This document shows, piece by piece, positions 18,304 through 27,327 of a DNA stretch of 64,000 bases (within the stretch, counting starts at the first letter, position 1; the number at the start of each line of letters is the position of its first letter). Origin of the DNA: Leptotrichia wadei (GTDB taxonomy: Bacteria; Fusobacteriota; Fusobacteriia; Fusobacteriales; Leptotrichiaceae); the NCBI RefSeq assembly GCF_007990445.1, contig NZ_AP019841.1, positions 1,364,001-1,428,000 of the forward strand. The letters run 5' to 3'. The notes beneath the pieces are model-generated. The model ran no database searches and had not been told where the DNA came from. It saw only the letters and a list, made by a program, of their open reading frames with translations. The translations under genes and the position numbers were made by a program.

Positions 18304-18960
18304 CTATCTTTTATTATTTTTATAGTAGCTGTCTCTTATTTCCTTTAAAATTCGTTGTGCCTTTTCACTTTCTTCCTTGGTATGTCTTATTGCTTCCACA
18401 TTTCCTTTACTGTCAGATTTTATTATGACTTTATCTGTGTTCTTTGGAGTTTTAGCAGGTTTTGCCGCTTTGTTTCCGCTCAGATAACTTGCTCTTGCTT
18501 CCTTTAATGCGTTCTTTGCTCTTCTAATTTCTTCCGGCGTTAATTCACGTTTTTCTGAAACTGGCGCTAGAGCTGTAACTTCTGGTTCAGAAACTGAAAC
18601 TGATGCCGCATTAGTAATTTTAACTTTTTCTCTTTTATCTTGTCTGTCCTGTTTATCCTGATCCCTTTGCAGTTTTTGTTCTGCTGCTTTTTGTCTTCTT
18701 TCATTTCTTTCTTCAGTTATACGTTTTTCCTTTTCTTCCTTTTCCTGTTGAATTTGTTTTTCTCTTTCTGCTTTTTCCTGAGCTAATCTTTGTTCTTTTT
18801 CAGCTCTCTCCTTAGCCTTTTCAGCTTCAATCTGTTGCTTTTGCACTTTATAGTAGTCATCTCTTGCCTTTTTCAGTATTGTCTGTGTGCTAATCGCAAA
18901 TAACGGAATTCCCACCGCCAAAATTGATGTTATAATTATTAATTTTTTTTTGTTTTTCAT
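18304..18960 (-). CDS. membrane-anchored or secreted coiled-coil protein, unknown function
   Basis: 218 residues. A lysine start and hydrophobic stretch (about 5-23) form a signal or anchor. A long Glu/Lys/Arg/Gln-rich helix follows (about 30-108, many EKAEREKQ-like heptads), then a linker with Ser/Val. Two related short blocks occur, ALKEARASYLSGNK and ILKEIRDSYYKNNK, so the C-terminal unit appears duplicated. No enzyme motif is seen. It has its own terminator and stands alone. Confidence 0.7.
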   Translation of the reverse strand: MKNKKKLIIITSILAVGIPLFAISTQTILKKARDDYYKVQKQQIEAEKAKERAEKEQRLAQEKAEREKQIQQEKEEKEKRITEERNERRQKAAEQKLQRDQDKQDRQDKREKVKITNAASVSVSEPEVTALAPVSEKRELTPEEIRRAKNALKEARASYLSGNKAAKPAKTPKNTDKVIIKSDSKGNVEAIRHTKEESEKAQRILKEIRDSYYKNNKR

Positions 18961-19412
18961 AATTTTCCTCCTAATTTGACCTTAAAAATTAAAATTGAAC
19001 ATATTTTAAGTATTATTTGTTATATAAATCACAAAAAACCTTAAATATTATTCCATGTTTATAATATCATAATTTCTCTATCTTTTCAATTTATTTTTAC
19101 TTAGTATTTTTTTAATACTATTTTTAATATATTTGTAGCTCAAAACTTTAAAAAATATAATTGATAGAATCAAAATAAAAACAGCGTACTGTAACGTAAC
19201 TACACAGGTTTTTATTAATATTAATCTAAAAATTTTTGAAATAAAAAATCTTAAATATCAAGCTAAATAATTTTTTTATTAAATCAAATGTGCAAATTAC
19301 CTTGCTTTTTTGCCTAGAATATGATATTCTTTGCTAGTAAAACATTGAAATTTATTAAAAAAAATAGTATATTAATAAAGTGAAGAAATTTTAGAGAAAA
19401 ATAGGAGGCAAT
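18961..19412. other. divergent intergenic region, mostly without recognisable features
   Basis: 452 bases between the divergent coiled-coil gene and aspartokinase gene. It is very AT-rich. Apart from the aspartokinase promoter at its right end no open frame, repeat or riboswitch was recognised; in particular no lysine-riboswitch core is evident. Confidence 0.5.
19345..19373 (+). promoter_or_regulatory. promoter of aspartokinase
   Basis: TTGAAA (19345-19350), 17 bases, TATATT (19368-19373), 40 bases before the start codon. Confidence 0.6.
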
Positions 19413-20675
19413 ATGGCTTTAATTATACAGAAATATGGTGGAACTTCCGTTGCTGATGCAGAACGTGTAAAGGAAGTGGCTAAACGGGTTGTAAGGTATA
19501 AAAAGGCTGGACATGATGTAATTGTCGTTGTATCTGCGCCAGCTGGAAGAACTGATGCATTGGTAAAAAGAGCTTATGAACTTTCAGATACACCGAATAA
19601 ACGTGAACTTGATATGCTTTTAACTTCTGGAGAGCAAATTTCTATTGCATCTCTTGCGATTGCAGTTGAGGAACTGGGAGAAAAGGCTGTTTCACTAAAT
19701 GCGTTTCAAGTTAATTTTAAAACAACGCCTGTACATACAAAGGCAAAAATAATTAACATTGATACACAGATTATACAGGAAAAATTAGATGAAGGAAATG
19801 TAGTAGTATTTGCAGGATTTCAAGGAATTACTGAAAATAATGAAATTACTACGCTTGGACGTGGCGGTTCTGATACGACTGCTGTTGCTTTGGGAGCGGC
19901 GCTTGAGGCTGATGAAGTGGAAATTTATACTGATGTTGACGGAGTTTACACTGCAGATCCAAGAATTGTTAAAAATGCAAGAAAATTAGAGACAATCTCT
20001 TACCAGGAAATGCTGGAGCTGGCTGCTTCCGGAGCAAAAGTTCTACATCCAAGATCAGTTGAAATTGCCGCAAAATATGGCATAAAAATACATTTACGTT
20101 CATCATTTGACGATTCTACCGGAACAATTGTTCAAAAGGATGAGGAATTTGAAAAATTGAAAAATCAAAATGTTGACACAGAAGGAGAAGCTATGGAAAA
20201 AGTAAAAATCGCAGGTATCACATCTTCTAAAAATGAAGGAAAAATCACGCTTTTTGGAGTGCCTGACAAGCCAGGAATTGCCGCAAAGGTATTTTCTAGA
20301 CTTGCAAAAGAAAAAATAAGCACTGATATAATTTTACAAAGTTCAAGTATTAACAAAGAATTAAATAACATTTCATTTACTGTAAAAATTGATGATTTAA
20401 AGGAAGCTGTGGCTATTTCAGAGCAAATTAAGGAAAAAATCGGAGCTGAAGGAGTTTCTTACAAAGAAAAAATTGCAAAAGTTTCCGTTGTTGGAATCGG
20501 TCTTAAGAGTCATTACGAAACTACTGCCGAAATTTTTGATACACTTGCTGAAAATGGAATAAACATTGATATGATTTCCTGCTCAGAAATTAATGTTTCT
20601 TGCATTATTCACGAAGATGATGTAAATAAAGCAGTAAATGCGTTACATAAAAGATTTATTGAAAATGAAGATTAA
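19413..20675 (+). CDS. lysC: aspartate kinase
   Basis: First step of the aspartate pathway to lysine, threonine and methionine. The 420 residues start with the kinase signature IQKYGGTSVADAERVK. The nucleotide region has GRGGSDTTAVALGAALEADE and the segment ASGAKVLHPRSVEIA. Two ACT domains (about 265-415) suggest allosteric control by an end-product amino acid. The ribosome site AGGAGG is seven bases upstream. Homoserine dehydrogenase follows 255 bases later in the same direction. Confidence 0.94.
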   Translation: MALIIQKYGGTSVADAERVKEVAKRVVRYKKAGHDVIVVVSAPAGRTDALVKRAYELSDTPNKRELDMLLTSGEQISIASLAIAVEELGEKAVSLNAFQVNFKTTPVHTKAKIINIDTQIIQEKLDEGNVVVFAGFQGITENNEITTLGRGGSDTTAVALGAALEADEVEIYTDVDGVYTADPRIVKNARKLETISYQEMLELAASGAKVLHPRSVEIAAKYGIKIHLRSSFDDSTGTIVQKDEEFEKLKNQNVDTEGEAMEKVKIAGITSSKNEGKITLFGVPDKPGIAAKVFSRLAKEKISTDIILQSSSINKELNNISFTVKIDDLKEAVAISEQIKEKIGAEGVSYKEKIAKVSVVGIGLKSHYETTAEIFDTLAENGINIDMISCSEINVSCIIHEDDVNKAVNALHKRFIENED

Positions 20676-20930
20676 TTAAAAAATTATAATTTAGAATTTG
20701 ATAGATAAATATTTTATATTTTTAAAAATTAGAAAGCGTTGTTTTTATCAGTTTTATTAAAGATAATCAAAATACATAAATTTATGAAATAGTGCAAGAA
20801 CACTCGCAATTTTAGTCGTGGGAGGTTCAGACTATTTGTTAAAGTAAAAAAGATTGTCAAATATATTATTTAAATAACTAAACTAAAAACAAATTAATAA
20901 TATTTATTGAAAGAAAGGACTTTAGAAAAT

Positions 20931-22130
20931 ATGAAAATAGGAATTATTGGATTGGGAACTGTTGGTGAAGGAGTTCTCAAAGTGCTAACAAAAGAAAAAG
21001 AAAGCATTTTTGAAAAATCAAGAGCTGATATTGAAGTAAAATATGCATGTGATTTAAATATAGATCGTGAATTTTCATTTGATTTTGATAAATCTATTCT
21101 TACAAATGACTATAAAAAGGTGTTAAACGATCCTGAAATCAAAATCGTTGTGGAACTTATCGGCGGAGAAACTATCGCAAAAAAAATAATCATTGAAGCA
21201 TTTCAAGCTAAAAAAAGTGTCGTTACAGCAAACAAGGCACTAATTGCAAAATTTGGAGTTGAATTATTTCAAATTGCAAAAGAAAATGGCGTATCATTCT
21301 TATTTGAAGCGGCTGTAGGTGGAGGAATTCCTATTGTTACGCCTTTAATGGAAAGTTTAGTTGCAAATACAATTACTGAAATCCGTGGAATTATGAACGG
21401 AACTTCAAATTACATTTTGACAAAAATGAAAGAAGACAACTTATCGTTTGACGAAGCATTAAAAATTGCCTCTGAAAAAGGATATGCAGAAGCTGATCCT
21501 ACATTTGACGTAGATGGAATTGATGCAGGACATAAAATTAACATTTTGGCTTCACTTGCCTATGGAGGTTCAATTAAATTCAAAGATATGCAGTTATCAG
21601 GAATTAGAGATATTAGCACAGTTGACATTTTCTCTGCAAACAAACTAAATTTGACTATAAAGTTAATCGCAAGTTCAAAATTATTATCTGAAAAATCAGC
21701 ACAAATTTCAGTTGAACCGACATTAATTCCAAGCAGTGAAATCTTAGCAAAGGTTGACGATGTCTACAATGCAATTGAAACAACAGGTTCTTATACAGAT
21801 AAGACTTTATTTTATGGAAAAGGTGCTGGAATGGATCCAACTGCTTCAGCAGTAGTAGCTGATATTGTAAAAATTGTAACAAGAAACCATATTGAATCAG
21901 ATTACTTCTTCAATTCTACAAAAGTATTTGAAATTGTAGATTCAAACACAGTAAAAGATTCTTACTATGTAAGAGTTTCAGATGATTTTGACATAGAAAA
22001 TTCACCATTTGAACTAATAAATCAAATTGAAAATTACTACATTATCTTGGCAGATAATCTTTCAAAAAATGAAATTAACGAAATTTTGAAAGATGCTAAA
22101 GAAAAACTTGTATTGAGAATTATGAAATAA
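20931..22130 (+). CDS. hom: homoserine dehydrogenase
   Basis: Reduces aspartate semialdehyde to homoserine. The chosen ATG gives 399 residues; a TTG at 20907 would add eight residues but coincides with the region of the AAAGGA ribosome site. It has the NAD(P) motif GIIGLGTVGEGVL at residues 3-15 and the conserved block GIMNGTSNYILTKM. The catalytic region is ADPTFDVDGIDAGHKI. A short C-terminal extension may be a reduced regulatory domain. It works with the aspartokinase just upstream. Confidence 0.93.
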   Translation: MKIGIIGLGTVGEGVLKVLTKEKESIFEKSRADIEVKYACDLNIDREFSFDFDKSILTNDYKKVLNDPEIKIVVELIGGETIAKKIIIEAFQAKKSVVTANKALIAKFGVELFQIAKENGVSFLFEAAVGGGIPIVTPLMESLVANTITEIRGIMNGTSNYILTKMKEDNLSFDEALKIASEKGYAEADPTFDVDGIDAGHKINILASLAYGGSIKFKDMQLSGIRDISTVDIFSANKLNLTIKLIASSKLLSEKSAQISVEPTLIPSSEILAKVDDVYNAIETTGSYTDKTLFYGKGAGMDPTASAVVADIVKIVTRNHIESDYFFNSTKVFEIVDSNTVKDSYYVRVSDDFDIENSPFELINQIENYYIILADNLSKNEINEILKDAKEKLVLRIMK

Positions 22131-22154
22131 AAATAATTGAAAAGGAAAAATCTT

Positions 22155-22481
22155 ATGAAAATTAGCAAATATGTACAGGGAGCAGTAAGACAATTTTCCT
22201 ATTGGTTTTTTAATGGAACTTTAGGTTATGATATACTTGAAAATATTGATTATTTATCAACTGTGAGGGAAGAACCTAGCTGTGGAGAATTAGCTTTTGC
22301 TATCTTTATGAATAATTTAGAAATTGATTCAGAAGGAAGAGTATTAAATTATAAATATTGTGAAAATCGTGCTGCAGAATACATTAAAAGGTATCATGAT
22401 CCTAACTTTATTATGAATCCTAAACTTGAAGAATGGGAAACATATCTTTATCCAGTTAGCGAAGAAAGTTACACTTATTAA
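22155..22481 (+). CDS. conserved small protein of unknown function
   Basis: 108 residues, start ATG 22155 with AAAGGA upstream; it follows hom by 24 bases and ends before a terminator, so it is probably the last gene of that transcript. It has aromatic-rich segments (AVRQFSYWFFNG) and a conserved-looking block CGELAFAIFMNNLEID. No signal peptide or membrane helix is seen. No function is claimed. Confidence 0.65.
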   Translation: MKISKYVQGAVRQFSYWFFNGTLGYDILENIDYLSTVREEPSCGELAFAIFMNNLEIDSEGRVLNYKYCENRAAEYIKRYHDPNFIMNPKLEEWETYLYPVSEESYTY

Positions 22482-22498
22482 ATAAAATAAAGTCAAAA

Positions 22499-22538
22499 AA
22501 ATCAGGAATATTATCAAATGTACTCCTGATTTTATTTT
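22499..22538. terminator. terminator between the hom transcript and the convergent dxs-like gene
   Basis: AAATCAGGA (22499-22507) pairs perfectly with TCCTGATTT (22524-22532), with T-rich sequence after it and an A run before it, so it can act on both strands. Confidence 0.8.
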
Positions 22539-22557
22539 ATCTTATTTAAATTTCAAA

Positions 22558-24333
22558 TTATTTAATAGCCATTAAAATATCCTCAACAATCTGTTCTTTC
22601 GTAAGTCTATTTTCCTCAAAAAATACATCATAAGGAACTTCATCAGTAAATTCTTTTTTAGCACCTACATTAAGCACTTTCATGTCAGAAGTACCGTAGA
22701 AACTAGAAATTTTCGTTCCAAATCCACCTTCTTTTTGACCACTTTCCAATGTAACTACCAATTTATGATTTTGTTTTAATTCATTTAATAAATTTTCATC
22801 AAGACCACTTATAAATCTAGGATTTATTAATGTTGCGTCAATTCCATCTTTTTCTTTCAACAATTCCTTCACTTCTTTACCTAACGCAAAAAATTCTCCC
22901 AATCCAACAATCGCCACATCTTTTCCTTTTTCCACAACTTTGTAACTATTCAAGTTAGAATAATCTTTATCCACATCAGTTTCAGAATGTTGAACTGCTC
23001 CACCAGGCACTTTTATAAATACTGGATTTTCATTTTGATCAATCGCCCAGTCAAGCATTGCTAAGTATTCTTCTTTTGTAGTTGGTGCCAAATACACGAT
23101 ATTCGGTATATTTGAAATCATTGGTATGTCAAAGTATCCCAAATGTGTTACATCGTTCATACCTTTTAATGTTCCACCAAATACTAAAGTAACTGTTGGT
23201 GCTTTATTTATTGCAATATCATTAGATATTTGGTCGTAAGTTCTTTGAACAAAAGTACTAATTACACCAAATACTGGTTTTGCACCATTTGTTGCCATTC
23301 CTGATGAAAAGGTTGTCGCATGTTCTTCAGCAATTCCAACATCAACATATTGTTTTCTCAGTTTATCCAATTTTTCTCTTCTGTCTTTTGTAAATCCAAA
23401 TCCCATAGGAACACCAGCATTAATAAATGTAACGGTAGGATCTTTTTCCATTTTATCTGTCAAGAAATCAAATGTTATTGTTCCAAAGTCCTCTTTTGGT
23501 TCAGGTTTAGTTTTTGGTTCACCTGTTTTTGGATCAAAGTTTGCATTATAATGCCAAGGTTCTCTATCTTTTTCAGCATATGGCAATCCTTTTCCTTTTA
23601 TTGTATGAATATGTAAAACTATTGGATGATCAATATCTCTCACTTCTTCAAATACTTCAATCAATTTATTAATATCATGTCCATCGGCCACATATCTATA
23701 ATCCAAACCAAGTGATTTAAAGAAATTGTTTGGTGCCTCACCATTACTTTCTCTCAATTCCCTTAAATTTTTATACAATCCACCATGATTTTCCGCAATT
23801 GACTGATCATTATCATTCGCAATAATTATCAGATTTCCTCCTTGTTCAGCAGCATTACTCAATCCTTCATAAGCAAGTCCTCCACTTAACGAACCATCTC
23901 CAATCAATGCAATTATATTTTCTTTAGCACCTCTCAAATCTCTAGCTTTTGCAAGTCCTGTCGCCAAACTAACTGATGTTGAAGTATGTCCAACCCTAAA
24001 GAAATCATGCTCACTTTCATCTTGATCAGTATATCCGTTAACAGTTTTAAATTTATCCTCATAAAGAAATCCAGCTTTTCTCCCTGTTAAAATTTTATGC
24101 GGATAAGCCTGATGCGACACATCAAACACAATTTTATCAATTGGCGAATTAAACACATAATGCAAAGCAATCGTCATTTCAACCACACCAAAATTAGGAC
24201 CTACATGTCCTCCTTTAGGATAATTCGTCAATCTATTTAATAACGCTTTTCTTATATCAGCCGCTAATTCAACCAACTCTTCTCTTTTTAATTTTTTTAA
24301 ATCTTTAGGTGAATTTACTTTCTCTAATGCCAT
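22558..24333 (-). CDS. 1-deoxy-D-xylulose-5-phosphate synthase-like thiamine-diphosphate enzyme
   Basis: 591 residues, a little shorter than standard Dxs. Dxs-like features include DVSHQAYPHKILTGR, the ThDP motif GDGSLSGGLAYEGLSNA with NDNDQSIAEN, and VGIAEEHATTFSSGMA in the second half. The region that in Dxs reads roughly DRAGxxGxDGxTHxG is instead FGGTLKGMNDVTHLG, so it is a divergent member. It may be the true DXP synthase for isoprenoids and thiamine, or a transketolase-like paralogue of different specificity. The gene is monocistronic with its own promoter. Confidence 0.75.
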   Translation of the reverse strand: MALEKVNSPKDLKKLKREELVELAADIRKALLNRLTNYPKGGHVGPNFGVVEMTIALHYVFNSPIDKIVFDVSHQAYPHKILTGRKAGFLYEDKFKTVNGYTDQDESEHDFFRVGHTSTSVSLATGLAKARDLRGAKENIIALIGDGSLSGGLAYEGLSNAAEQGGNLIIIANDNDQSIAENHGGLYKNLRELRESNGEAPNNFFKSLGLDYRYVADGHDINKLIEVFEEVRDIDHPIVLHIHTIKGKGLPYAEKDREPWHYNANFDPKTGEPKTKPEPKEDFGTITFDFLTDKMEKDPTVTFINAGVPMGFGFTKDRREKLDKLRKQYVDVGIAEEHATTFSSGMATNGAKPVFGVISTFVQRTYDQISNDIAINKAPTVTLVFGGTLKGMNDVTHLGYFDIPMISNIPNIVYLAPTTKEEYLAMLDWAIDQNENPVFIKVPGGAVQHSETDVDKDYSNLNSYKVVEKGKDVAIVGLGEFFALGKEVKELLKEKDGIDATLINPRFISGLDENLLNELKQNHKLVVTLESGQKEGGFGTKISSFYGTSDMKVLNVGAKKEFTDEVPYDVFFEENRLTKEQIVEDILMAIK

Positions 24334-24384
24334 TTTTCCCTCCTACATTTATTCAATTAATTTTTTTTAAAACTTTCTGATAGA

Positions 24385-24413
24385 ATTGTAGCAAATCTCT
24401 TTTATAATTTCAA
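24385..24413 (-). promoter_or_regulatory. promoter of the dxs-like gene
   Basis: Minus strand TTGAAA (24413 to 24408), 17-base spacer, TACAAT (24390 to 24385). Confidence 0.6.
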
Positions 24414-24647
24414 ATGCTTTTTTCTCATAACTCACTATGTGTTTTAGTTATAATTATTATAATAAATTTATTACTTAATACTCGAACCTATTTAAAAAAA
24501 ATATAAAAAAATTATATAAATTCAGGATTTTAGTAAACCAGCCATAGCCTTTAAGTTTTGTTTATAAGTTTAGTTTTATTATAAATAAAAAATAACATAA
24601 ATTACTTTATTGCAGGAAAAATTATGTAAAAAATCAAGGAAATTCAC

Positions 24648-24676
24648 TTGACAAGTGTGATAAAATAATATATAAT
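24648..24676 (+). promoter_or_regulatory. strong promoter of rplM-rpsI
   Basis: Perfect TTGACA (24648-24653), 17 bases, perfect TATAAT (24671-24676). The leader of about 68 bases to the GTG start contains a GC-richer stretch (24687-24712) that could be a ribosomal-protein leader, but no known L13-leader fold could be confirmed by eye. Confidence 0.9.
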
Positions 24677-24750
24677 TAACTAATATGAGCCTTTCCCACA
24701 AAGGACCGTTATTCTATAAATATTAGAGAATAAAAACAGGAGGAAACAAA

Positions 24751-25185
24751 GTGAGTAAATACACTGTAATGCAAAAAAAAGAAGAAGTTGTAAGAAACTG
24801 GTATGAGATAGATGCAGAAGGAAAAGTACTTGGAAAATTAGCTACTGAAATCGCAGTAAGATTAATGGGTAAACATAAACCAAGCTACACACCGCACGTT
24901 GACGGAGGAGATTTTGTTATCGTATTAAACGCTGATAAAATCGCTGTAACTGGAAATAAATTATTAGACAAGAAATATTACAGACATAGTGGATATCCAG
25001 GTGGATTGAAAGTAAGAAGTTTAGAAGAAATGTTACAAAAACAACCTACTGAAGTAATCAGAAAAGCTGTAGAAAGAATGTTGCCTAAAAACAAATTAGG
25101 AAGCCAAATGATTAACAGATTGAGATTATTCACAGGATCTGAACATGCACATACAGCACAAAAACCAGAAAGAATAGAGTTATAG
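24751..25185 (+). CDS. rplM: 50S ribosomal protein L13
   Basis: 144 residues with the L13 signature around LGKLATEIAVRLMGKHKPSY and AVERMLPKNKLG. GTG start with AGGAGG eight bases upstream. It forms the usual operon with rpsI, 13 bases apart. Confidence 0.97.
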   Translation: MSKYTVMQKKEEVVRNWYEIDAEGKVLGKLATEIAVRLMGKHKPSYTPHVDGGDFVIVLNADKIAVTGNKLLDKKYYRHSGYPGGLKVRSLEEMLQKQPTEVIRKAVERMLPKNKLGSQMINRLRLFTGSEHAHTAQKPERIEL

Positions 25186-25198
25186 GAGGTAAATTTTC

Positions 25199-25597
25199 GT
25201 GGCAGAAAAAATTCAATATTTAGGAACTGGAAGAAGAAAAACTTCAGTAGCAAGAGTAAGATTAGTACCAGGTGAAACTGGAGTGACAATTAATGGAAAA
25301 GATATGAGAGAATATTTTGGTGGAAGAGAAATCTTAGCTAAAATCGTAGAACAACCATTAGAATTAACAGAAACTTTAAACAAATTTGGAGTAAAAGTTA
25401 ATGTAAACGGTGGTGGAAATACAGGTCAAGCAGGAGCTATCAGACACGGTGTTTCAAGAGCATTATTAGAAGCTGACGCTGAATTAAGAGGAGCTTTAAA
25501 AGAAGCAGGATTCTTAACAAGAGATTCAAGAATGGTTGAAAGAAAGAAATACGGGAAAAAGAAAGCAAGAAGAAGCCCACAATTCTCAAAAAGATAA
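25199..25597 (+). CDS. rpsI: 30S ribosomal protein S9
   Basis: 132 residues, beginning [15 protein letters not shown] and ending with the basic tail [12 protein letters not shown] that reaches the ribosomal P site. GTG start, AGGAGG upstream. The prophage begins within about 100 bases of its stop; the gene is undamaged. Confidence 0.97.
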   Translation: MAEKIQYLGTGRRKTSVARVRLVPGETGVTINGKDMREYFGGREILAKIVEQPLELTETLNKFGVKVNVNGGGNTGQAGAIRHGVSRALLEADAELRGALKEAGFLTRDSRMVERKKYGKKKARRSPQFSKR

Positions 25598-25612
25598 TTG
25601 TATTATTTTATA

Positions 25613-25648
25613 TACCCTTGGAAACATTGGTTTTCAGGGGTTTTTATT
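25613..25648 (+). terminator. terminator of rplM-rpsI
   Basis: A hairpin made of CCCTTGGAAAC and GTTTTCAGGG, allowing G-T pairs, around a short loop. It is followed by a T-rich run. Confidence 0.75.
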
Positions 25649-25685
25649 TTGGAAAAAGTATGGAAAAGTATAGAAATGTATGCTT

Positions 25686-25716
25686 ACAATATACACACAA
25701 TATACAAGCAATATAC
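25686..25716. repeat. three direct repeats next to integrase, candidate arm-type attachment sites
   Basis: ACAATATAC at 25686 and 25697 and GCAATATAC at 25708 are spaced exactly 11 bases apart, on the same face of the helix. Short repeats beside an integrase gene commonly bind its N-terminal domain or excisionase. The core crossover site would lie nearby, between 25,600 and 25,720. Confidence 0.5.
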
Positions 25717-25722
25717 AAAATA

Positions 25723-26749
25723 CTATATCTTTTCCACCGCTTTTCTCAGCTCTTCAATGTCCTTGTGAGTATAAAATTTTTCAGTTGTTGTATAACTGTT
25801 GTGTCCTATTAATTTCTTAACTGATGTTTTATTTGCGTCTGCATTACTTAGTAATGTTGCAAATGTATGTCTAGTATCGTGTGGCTTATGATTCATTCCA
25901 AGTTCTTCCATAATAGGTTTAAATTTTTCTTTGTAATAATTATCATATTTCATTTGTTTGCCTTTGAAGTTTACAATCAAGTATTCGTTTTTGGTATTCA
26001 TCCTATTTTCAACAAGTTTTAGTATTTTAGAATGGATAGGAACTAGTCTATCTTTACCAGCTTCTGTTTTCAGTCCACCTTTAATGATTCTATCTTTCAA
26101 ATCAATATCACTATTTTTAATTTCCAGCAATTCTCCAATTCTAAATCCTGTATAAATAAGAATTAGAATAGTGTCAATCCAGTCATTTTCATCCAGCAAA
26201 TCCCACAATCTTTCAATCTCTTTATTTGTAAAAGGCTTTCTTGTGTTTTCTTCCGTATTTTTTCCGATATCTATATATTTGCTATAATCTTTTGAGATGA
26301 TATCATTTTTCATAGCATAAGCGTATAGCTGATTAAAAGAATCTTAATTTTTTCTTCGAACCATATTTGATTTTAGTGCTGGAAAAAACTTCTTGCAAAT
26401 CAGAAGATTTTAAATTTACAAATCGTAATTGGTGTAAAATTTTAGAGTTCTTAAATGCAGCAATATATCCTAATTGTGATGAACGACCAATTGTATCAAA
26501 TTTTTCTGTTTTCCATTTTTCGTAAACTTCCGAAAATGTGAGACTTTGAACATCTACATTATACGGATGTTCATTATAATAAAATAATTGTTGATTAGCT
26601 TCTTTTTGAGTTTTATAATAACCTATATATTTATATTGTTGTTTACCAGTCTTATCCCAATGAGTTGTAACCCTTACAGCAAAAGGTTTTCTTCTTTTGC
26701 CTCTTAATCTAATTACAGAACCATAACCGTTCGGATTTCTCATTTTCAT
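25723..26749 (-). pseudogene. int: tyrosine integrase, split by a frameshift
   Basis: The N-terminal part (26749 to 26333) has the arm-binding start MKMRNPNGYGSVIRLRGK and core-binding helices. The catalytic part (frame ending at 25723) has Arg in YTGFRIGEL, HDTRHTFATLL, the second His in LIGHNSYTT and Tyr in EKFYTHKD, so all active-site residues are present. The parts are in different frames; the joint near 26340 is an A-rich run, and removing one base restores one protein of about 341 residues. Would catalyse site-specific integration and excision. It lies at the end of the leftward operon. Damage may be real or a sequence error. Confidence 0.85.
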
Positions 26750-26753
26750 ACCG

Positions 26754-26969
26754 CTACCTCATTTTTAAAAAATCCTCATAGCTTATTCCCATATATTTTT
26801 CAGCTCTTTTTATAGGGATGTGGTACTTATATCTAGGTTTATTATTTATAACTTTTGTAATTATTGCACTTCCTATATCTAAAGTTCCGCTAATCAATCC
26901 ACTTTTCAAAGTTCTTTCGTTCATTTGAAGAAAAGAGCAAGCTTCTTCCACATTTAACAGTAATTTCAT
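26754..26969 (-). CDS. excisionase-like / helix-turn-helix DNA-binding protein
   Basis: 71 residues. The start MKLLLNVEEACSFLQMNERTL resembles the winged-helix excisionase or MerR-type DNA-binding fold, in which VEEACSFL is the first helix. It is immediately upstream of the integrase, where excisionases usually sit. Xis is inferred from size and place. Confidence 0.6.
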   Translation of the reverse strand: MKLLLNVEEACSFLQMNERTLKSGLISGTLDIGSAIITKVINNKPRYKYHIPIKRAEKYMGISYEDFLKMR

Positions 26970-26976
26970 TTTTTTG

Positions 26977-27171
26977 TTATCCCTCCATTTCTGTCATATC
27001 AAAGTAATTTGATATAACGTATTCTTTGCTTATTAAATATTCAACAACTTTTTCTAAATAACTGCTGCTAAAACTATCTATCATTTCGTCTCTATAAGTG
27101 ACATACATTTTTGCTACATATCTTGTTTCATTTTCAATTTTGATTTTGTGTATCTCAGCATATTTTATCAT
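26977..27171 (-). CDS. small phage protein, unknown function
   Basis: 64 residues, mixed alpha/beta-looking and acidic at the end. The start overlaps the stop of the preceding 35-codon gene (ATGA), so it is translationally coupled in the leftward early operon. No family is recognised. Confidence 0.55.
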   Translation of the reverse strand: MIKYAEIHKIKIENETRYVAKMYVTYRDEMIDSFSSSYLEKVVEYLISKEYVISNYFDMTEMEG

Positions 27172-27275
27172 TGATCCATCCTTTTCCAGTCTTCAACTAA
27201 ATCAATAACTTCGGCATTCGTAGAATAGATATTTGCTCTGCTGTTTACATAAAATCCTACCTTGTATTTACTCAC
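27168..27275 (-). CDS. 35-codon phage peptide
   Basis: GTG start with AGGAGG upstream; the peptide starts MSKYKVGFYVNSRANIYS and ends DWKRMDQ. Its stop overlaps the next start by ATGA. The strong ribosome site and coupling support a real gene. Function unknown. Confidence 0.55.
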   Translation of the reverse strand: MSKYKVGFYVNSRANIYSTNAEVIDLVEDWKRMDQ

Positions 27276-27327
27276 TTGTTTTCCTCCTGTTTTGTTATAA
27301 AGTGCCCTCAATTAACCCTTGCTTTTT

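Noticed and set aside
18961-19412. Lysine riboswitch upstream of aspartokinase
   Set aside because: The gap is nearly pure A+T after the divergent start and shows no conserved lysine-box bases or multi-stem junction.
20790-20835. GC-richer stretch (ACTCGCAATTTTAGTCGTGGGAGG) upstream of hom, considered as an IS605 end remnant or a riboswitch
   Set aside because: The arms pair poorly, no transposase remnant is present, and it does not match the core of a known amino-acid riboswitch.
24683-24750. L13 ribosomal leader RNA
   Set aside because: The leader is short and no confident stem arrangement could be drawn by eye; it was only mentioned with the promoter.
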